From NCBI GenBank assembly GCA_002633005.1, contig NMRA01000024.1:1269903-1333902 (forward strand): DNA of 64,000 nucleotides. The letters run 5' to 3'. Source of the DNA: Phoronis australis. Its lineage: Eukaryota > Phoronida > Phoronidae. This document shows, piece by piece, positions 47,801-56,800 of the stretch (position 1 is its first letter; each line of letters begins with the position of its first letter). The position numbers were made by a program, and so were the translations under genes. The notes below the pieces were generated by a model. The model saw only the letters and a list, made by a program, of their open reading frames with translations. It did no database searches and was not told the DNA's origin.

Positions 47801-50800
47801 CCACCCTGAAAAAAGGTTAAGGTGGCGTTAAATAATGTCACAAAAGTCTCAAACAAGTACTGCCTCACAGAATACTGGAACGGCACCCACTCACACCCAC
47901 TCACTTTGGCAAGTTGACCAGGATCTCGTCCTTCAATCTACTACATATCAAGTTAACGAGCCCACTTGTGACGCTGTTGTACGACACGTCAATCATGAAG
48001 ATGAAGGCAGGTGGCTTGGGAAACACTCCGCCCTGAAAACGGTGTACAGAATTACATTAAGAACATCGGGATGTCAGGTACGCTGAGCAGACTGAGGAAC
48101 ACTGCCCAGTTGAGTGCAGACTGTCACTCTCACATCACCAATTTCAGACCATCAACACATACCAAGACCCTAAATAACGAAAAACCAACTCAAAGACTGT
48201 CAATAGTCATTATAAGAGCTCCCTTGAACATGTCTAGAATGATGAACAATGGAGAATTCTTCCTTCTAGCCACCTGGTGACTGGAAATTCCATTTTCTAT
48301 AAAGAAGGATATTTCCCACCATCCATTGCATGCACGCACACACGCATGCACGCACACGCACACACAACGCTGTATTCGTAAAAGGTTAATAACACAATAT
48401 CACACAATACAAGGTGTGGGACAACACACATTTCAAGGAAATTAATTTGATTACTTGAAGGAGGAAGTTGAATATTTTCAATTCGATTCTTGTTTGTCTA
48501 AAACTACTTCACTTTTTTTCTCAAACATAAGTAGTTAACTTACCACTCGTACCACATTTAGCAATAAAATAGTTAAATATGGTAAGATTCCAACTAATCA
48601 ACAATCCTGGAGCCCATTCCAAGAAAACCCACTTAGCCAAAACAAACCTTAAATTTCAGATTTCAGTCAATTTTAAGATAAGACTTCAGTTTGTCTCAAG
48701 TCCGTTCCAAGAAAGAGATCTTAATTTTGAGTATGATATCGGATATGGAAATTTCAAGGTTTGGAAGTTGAGACAAATCTTAAGACTTTAAGTCAAAAAT
48801 GAACTTAAGTCAGTTTCTTGGGACTGGCCCCTGACCTGGGCTGTTTATTTGTTCAATATTTCAATAATACTCTTAAAAAGATACAAATACGTCAATTTGT
48901 TAAAACACCCACCCACAAATTGAAACCAAAAATTAAATCAAAATGAGCCTTGGCACATTGATATCAAAATTGGTTGCTCTAGATCAGTATTACATTACAA
49001 TTTGATTAATCGTCGCATGCTTACACAATACCCTGTAGTAAGCCTAAATAGCTACACAGTTTGACTAACCTTGCAATAGTCTTTTGTAGTGATAAACTCG
49101 TATGACCCTAGACATAGCTCTGGCCGTTCGTAACAGTCCACTCTGCGTCCAGTGTGGTCGAGGTGTGCAAAGTATTCAGGAGGCACTAAGACAACACAAA
49201 AATAGCACGTCATTTCCAAGCAAGTGACGCACAATGCCAATCCAAGTGACAAAAATAAATGTTGTGTAATTAATTCAAAATGAAGAAGACAAGTGAATTG
49301 ACTAGTTAGTAATTTCAAACACAGGCAGCACCTCACCACCCCTTCAAAATCTAATGGGTTGCACCAAACATTGACTGTCAAGTCCCCACTATATTCCTGG
49401 CTTTGTCTCGTGAAGAATGACACAAGACTTATCAGGCATTAGGTCTTATGCTCTACTAGACTACTGTTGAAAAATAATTAAATTTCTCTGAAGCAAAAAG
49501 ACAAAGTCTTAGAAAATAAACGCATAACTGCTAGGTGATGAGACAATTTCTGAAATTTCTAGACTGTGATGCGCTCGCAATTATGTGGCTAAACGTTTTC
49601 CTAGCAAATGTGAAGTGGGAGAATAAGACCAAATTTCTGCCGTTTTAAGTCACTTTCATGAAACAGACCCTTGGGGTGCATTCGGCAGAGCAAATATCTT
49701 GCGATGACACAAGACGTTTGAAGAGTGTGAAAACAGAGTGTGTCGTGATTAGTAAGGTACTGAGCTTATTTGTGGACACTAGCAAAATGGTCTCCAACGT
49801 TACAATGTTTCATTATGGGACAAAATTCACTGTTTGCATCCCCTACATGAAGATGTCTTACAGCAGGTGTCACATAATTTTACTGGAATTATAGAATGCA
49901 CCTAGCTGCTCATCAGTTGGTCACAAGGTCAAACATGACATCGGTGGATTGGAAGACCTAACAACATTGACGTAAGAACCAGTAACATTAACACACTGAC
50001 CACTCAGCTGGACAGCAGTCAGTGAATGACACTCGGTAAAATTAAATGGCGAAATCTACGTGCATCCACTTGGTCTGTGTTTGCAAATTAAACATGTCTG
50101 TACATGCAAATGGCTCCAATGCACCACCAATGCAAGAAAACACAACTACGCCATTGATTCGCTTTTCTGTAGACTTTTCTAGCCGGCCACTAGCACCACC
50201 AACTCACCTTCGGTGCTGCAAGTGCAGAGGGGGCACTGAAATCGACGACCACCGTCGACGAATACCATGAAGGGGTTCATGTAGGCTTTGCACCGGTTAC
50301 ACCGCACCGGGCCCATTTCACCCAGGTTGACTACGGGAATTGGTTGCTAGAAATGGAACATCACGGAATGAGGAAGACGGTGTAAAACACTTGACATGCT
50401 GATACATGGGTAATGCCTGTACTCCAATTTCCACAGAAATGTATATTAATTTTCCTAACTGAATAACTGAGAGAAGAAAATGATGTCACCACATTCCAAA
50501 AAGAACTAGTTTGGTACCATCAATCATAACGTGTCTACAGATCAGCATGAATAATTGAGGTTTACATACATACATGCGGTACAAAGTGAAACATTTATTT
50601 TGAAGCGGAGTTCTCTTCCCATTTAATATAACTCAAACGGAAAAGACAAAATCAGAATATGTTTGCCAGTATCCCCGAATTTCTTACTCTACCGTCATGT
50701 AGTTATGGCCACATTCTACATTATTGGAGTCCATGGTGAGATACGAAACACAGGACTACAACACGGGTGGCTGGAGCAAACCATGCTGACAAACAAAGTA

Positions 50801-53800
50801 ATAAGTTCTTAACAACGCAATATGTTAATAGCGTCATGCAGGATCTTATTGCATTTAATCAACATCTGCAAAACCATGCCATTTAAGGTTATGTAGGACC
50901 CTTAGCAAAATGGCCAAATTTGGATACCTGCAGAACGTCACAGCTCAGATATGGCTGAAAGGATTCGTATGAAATTTTCAGATACTATAATTTACGCGCT
51001 GTCCTCTAAAATGCTGTCAAAACTGTTTTTAAGACGCATCACTTTTGCATGACAGACTATCACAATTACCACTTATGATTTTGAAGAAAAATCAAAAGTT
51101 GGCTAAAACGACGAAAACAAAGCAATAAGACGGAAAACTGTAACAGCGTTTTCGAGATTTTATCTTGGATATTTACATCAAACATTGTTTGAATATTAAT
51201 ATACATTTTTGCTAAAATTTACTAATTAAAGACATGGTCACAAGACCCAAGTGGTTGTAGTTTCAATTGGTATTAAGTCAAAATTCAAGTTCCAGAGTTT
51301 CTATTTTCAGAAAATGTATACTTTCAATTTTGCAACTTTGTAAACGTCAGACTAAATGCACTGACTCGTGCATGTCCAAATTTGGATACCTTCGGTATTA
51401 CGTATTGAGTCCTTCGTAACAAAAGTGCATAGTTTCTGAATAAAGTGGAAAGCATGTAGACATTGATTATTGACTTTACACCAATCTGGGCGACGTGGCC
51501 ATGTTTTTTATTAAAATTTAATGAAAAACATACATTCAAAGCAAAACGACGACACCAACAGCCCCACAAAGTTTGGTTTGACATGAAACACCACTACAGT
51601 TTCCCAAATCGTCCTTTAAACTTACATAATTATTCAAGGTTTTATTGAGATACAACACCTTTAACGTTTACCCTAGTTCAAGCTGCCATAAACCAGAGTG
51701 ACCACATTTGATGATTTGCCTCTACAAAACCGGTCTCCACTTGAACCTTACTCAAATGAAAATGATTGATAAGCTTTGGGGACGAGTGACAATTCATTAT
51801 TGTTTGAGACCGCGATCACCCCTTAAAATGAGACGCCGTGACAAACCAAATCAGCGAGCCTGGTCTCAAACAATAATGAACAGATAGGAACAATAATGAA
51901 CAGATATGAGCAATAATGAACAGATAGGAACAAGAAGAGACCAATACTGCCACAGCACGTGGTCTCAACTAAAAAGTAATTTTTTCGCCAGAATGCAAGC
52001 TTTTAGCAGCTTTGACTGCTTTGCATGCAAAACTTTAGCTGCTGTCACCAAAACAAATGAAGCATTTAAACACTTCTAGTGGACAGTTGATATGGCCACC
52101 ACCAACCCCCCTACCTCATTATGTCCCAGTCTGGCCATAGGTGATATGCTCAGGGCGATCGGTATCTGACACTGTTTCACCATGTCTGACGTGCACGGGA
52201 TGTTGTACATGGTCGACCTCATGAACCGTGGGTTGCAGTTGCCTGTGGGTGAAGTTAGCGGTCATCTTTTAAACTTTTACAATGTACAAGACTATCTTCA
52301 ACATTTGTGTGATGAAGTCAGCAGTGATTAAATAATTCACATACATTAACTAGGAGTTCAAATTTGGGTGCATTTTGGCACCACTGACGAACACAAAGTT
52401 CACATTACTTGAGTACCCATCGGCTACATAAAATGTTGAAGCTCTTCCCAAAGGCTGCACACTTCTTGTAACCAGAAGAAAACAAGTTCTCATTGCTCGA
52501 CAGCTAGCTTGACGCTAAGTCGCCAAATGCAACTCTCATAAGCAACTCACAGTACCAACTAGATACATCAACAAAAAAACTGTACCATGAGGAGCAACAA
52601 ACAAGCCCTAGTCAAACAAAATGTAGTGCCACAAACAGTACAAAACAGTGTAAAAAGTAAAAATAAAACACGTGCAACAAGCAACTTTGTTACAGATTGG
52701 ACAGGGTGTGCAATTCTTTTCAATTTGGGACAAACGAAATTCCTAGAACAGCCATATTTCTATTCCGCAGAGACCTACCACACTGTTGCAAATGTTCAAT
52801 TTTTTCCCAAATGTTTGGTAATAGCTACGCCGCCCAAACCTTGCTAAAAGCAAAGTAGATTTTTGTTGACGAGAAATTTGACAAAATGAAATTTCACCTG
52901 CCACCATATTATGTCCAAAACTGAAGACTTTATACCGTATATTAAAAGTCTGGTTCTTCCTGACTGCTTGACATCAATCAAAATCAATGAAGTTTGAGCA
53001 AAAAAAAAAAGCAATGACTGTTTCAAGGAGCAAGGTTTTAATCAGTAGTTGCTTCCACCATTATGAGCTAGCATTGACCTTGTATCACTGAGACACAAGT
53101 AACACAGAACACTGGTACACATGTAGCCTCAGGTCAAGCTCGAGTCAAGTCTTTGAATGATGAAATCACCTTTCAAACACACTGCTGACTAAGTTTGTCA
53201 AAACACTGTTAGCTAGTCAAAGACAGTGAGCTCTCACCCTGATCCTGAGTTGTGAAATCCGTAGTGACCAGGGGAGGGGTCACACCCCGGCCCCCTGTCT
53301 GGAACACGCCCGACCTGCTCTTCTTGTCATCCTGGATCACTTGAATCTGCGAATAACGGACAAATACACTGAACCCAGCACACCAACGTTGCACAGTTGC
53401 CAGCCTCAAGGTACGGCAATGACATTTAGCGTATATTTAGACAAGATATACCAGCTGCACTGCAGTTATCACCACTTTAGAATAAGGATTAATAAACATA
53501 CGACTGTCAGCTGCATTATACTATGGCATCTCAACTAATAATCAACCATATTAACATGAACCGCATATATATTAACTAGTGTCAGTATTTATATAACAAT
53601 AACATTCTTCCTAAGCCTTTAGCGGTTGGAATGTCCCAATTTGGTGAAATCATTGATCAAATGGTAAAACCTGCAATTATCTGCTGCAGAAAACAAGTGA
53701 CATAGTATAGGGCTACACAATCTCAACAACATCAAGAGACAAACGCACTTACCGGGCTTGGCATTTGATCAGGGTCAAGTCTCCTAGGAGGTACCTGAGG

Positions 53801-56800
53801 TTGACTCATTGGACCCCTGTTTCCCATCGAAGCACCCTGTGGGGCCCCAAATGGCTGGCCTCCAGGACTAGGAGGCGGAGCTCCAAAATGAGACATAGGT
53901 GGCGCACCATACTGAGATGTGGGTGGTCCTGCCTGCATTGGCGGCGCTCCTCCGAATTGTCCTTGTGGTGGAGGAGGAGCGTTCATTTGTGAAGTGGGCG
54001 GTCCGGAACCACTAAATGGTAATGCGGGTTGCGGTGCACCAAACTGGGAGGGAGGTGGGGCCCCCTGTTGTGGATGGGGCGGTCCGCCATACTGTGAAGT
54101 AGGAGGTGCTATGCCATACTGGGATGAAGGTGGTCTACCATACTGTGAAGTGGGTGGACCTGGAGGCTGAGATGGCGGACCACCTAACTGTCCAGAAGGT
54201 TGTGGTGCACCGCCGCTATAGTTAGACATGGGAGAGCCTCCGTACTGTGACGTGACTGGTCCTCCAAACTGTGATGACTGCGGTCCTCCAAACTGTGAAG
54301 TGGGCGGGCCTCCCAACTGGGGCGGAGGCCCCACTGGTCCACCTAGCCTGTTGGCTGGAGGTCCCATTGGTCCACCAGGCCTGCTAGGAGGCCCCATTGG
54401 TCCACTTGGCCTGCTGGATGGGGGACCTTGATGTGACATACCAGGTGGGCCACCAACTGGAGGGGGACCAGATAGACTCATTGCTCCCACTTGGCCAGAT
54501 AACTGAAATAACAATTATTGGAAAGATCAATTAGAAAATCGTCAACCTAAAACTTTCAGAATCGACTCATATTAGACCAAATTTCAAATTCTGGTGGTCA
54601 AGCTGGTTAGAACTGACAAAGATAACATACAATTTCTTTAATTCACAGACATATTGTCTAGTGATGTTGGATGAGTATCCCACCAGACAACAGTGCTGAT
54701 GACGGCTGGTGATAACAAAGAACAAGAACAACGCAGAGTGTTGATATGCACCCACTATGTGCATCATTGAATCCATATGAAAAGGGAAAGGTGTCGTTGT
54801 CTCCTTAACTATCTTTTTCAGTAAAGTGATTTATTGATAATAAATCAAAGAAGTTGGCATTGACATTTGGACAACAATTTGCTAAATTTCATGAAAATCC
54901 GTCACAGAATTTCAAAGATACAAAGGCAAATGCAAAAAACTAAGACTGCCACTCGAGGGCACAGTGGTAGTCGGATCCATCTGAGAATTCGCTTGCGCTG
55001 TCCCACCCAAGATTACGAGCACGTCTTCAAAATTTCTCTAACATCCATCAAGAGGATCCGGGAGATACAGCAGTGGATGCTGAACGAACAGCAATCACAG
55101 CATAATGCACCTACATATATAAATGTGGCCGAACAAAAATGTTGTGAAATTTCACTACTAATCTTTGTCCAAGTTGCATGCAATTTTTAGTTGTCGACTC
55201 ACTTTCGCACACATAATACTCCATCAACCAACACAGCGACTTTCAACAAGTTGTCGATTTATCGTAAAACGGTTATCTTCGGCTATCTTGTGGCAATGAA
55301 TATGGAGCGACAACACCTCAAACTAGAGAAAATTTTCAGATCATTCTCCTCGTCATAAGCACAAAAAAATTACATTGACACACTGCAATTGCTTAACTCA
55401 GGTCAACGGGTGCATAAAATTACGCTGTAATCCTGTCTTATTTTTGCTTCAATAACACAGTAACATGTTGGCTTCGGTGCTGTGATAAAAGTGACCACGT
55501 AACAGAATNNNNNNNNNNNNNNNNNNNNNNNNNNNNNNNNNNNNNNNNNNNNNNNNNNNNNNNNNNNNNNNNNNNNNNNNNNNNNNNNNNNNNNNNNNNN
55601 NNNNNNNNNNNNNNNNNNNNNNNNNNNNNNACCATACTGTGAAGTGGGTGGACCTGGAGGCTGAGATGGCGGACCACCTAACTGTCCAGAAGGTTGTGGT
55701 GCACCGCCGCTATAGTTAGACATGGGAGAGCCTCCGTACTGTGACGTGACTGGTCCTCCAAACTGTGATGACTGCGGTCCTCCAAACTGTGAAGTGGGCG
55801 GGCCTCCCAACTGGGGCGGAGGCCCCACTGGTCCACCTAGCCTGTTGGCTGGAGGTCCCATTGGTCCACCAGGCCTGCTAGGAGGCCCCATTGGTCCACT
55901 TGGCCTGCTGGATGGGGGACCTTGATGTGACATACCAGGTGGGCCACCAACTGGAGGGGGACCAGATAGACTCATCGCTCCCATTTGGCCAGATAACTGA
56001 AATAACAATTATTGGAAGGATCAATTAGAAAATTGTCAACCTAAAACTTTCAGAATCGACTCATATTAGACCAAATTTCAAATTCTGGTAGCCAAGTTGG
56101 TTAGAACTAACAAAGATAACATACAATTTCTTTAATTCACAGACATATTGTCTAGTGATGTTGGATGAGTATCCCACCAGACAACAATGCTGATGACGGC
56201 TGGTGATAACAAAGAACAAGAACAACGCAGAGTGTTGATATGCACCCACTATGTACATCATTGAATCCATATGAAAAGGGAAAGGTGTCGTTGTCTCCTT
56301 AACTATCTTTTTCAGTACAGTGATTGATTGATAATAAATCAAAGAAGTTGGCATTGACATTTGGACAACAATTTGCTAAATTTCATGAAAATCCGTCACA
56401 GAATTTCAAAGATACAAAGGCAAATGTAAAAAACTAAGACTGCCACTCGAGGGCACAGTGGTAGTCGGATCCATCTGAGAATTCGCTTGTGCTATCCCAC
56501 CCAAGATTACGAGCACGTCTTCAAAATTTCTCTAACATCCATCAAGAGGATCTGAGAGATACAGCAGTGGATGCTGAACGAACAGCAATCACAGCATAAT
56601 GCACCTACATATATAAATGTGGCCGAACAAAAATGTTGTGAAACTTCACTGCTAATCTCCGTCCAAGTTGCATGCAATTTTTAGTTGTCGACTCACTTTC
56701 GCACAAATAATACTCCATCAACCAACACAGCGCCTTTCAACAAGTTGTCGATTTATCGGAAAACGGTTATATTCGGCTATCTTGTGGCAATGAATATAGA

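Noticed and set aside
53765-54431. Open frames antisense to SEC24 exon 2, and 41626-41833 and 57649-58210 likewise
   Set aside because: They mirror the GC-rich, proline/glycine-coding exons on the other strand and have no motifs of their own.
55403-56008. A second, tandem SEC24-like exon or gene
   Set aside because: The copy starts and ends exactly as expected for overlapping contig ends around the N gap, and its frame is composed of N and intron on the far side.
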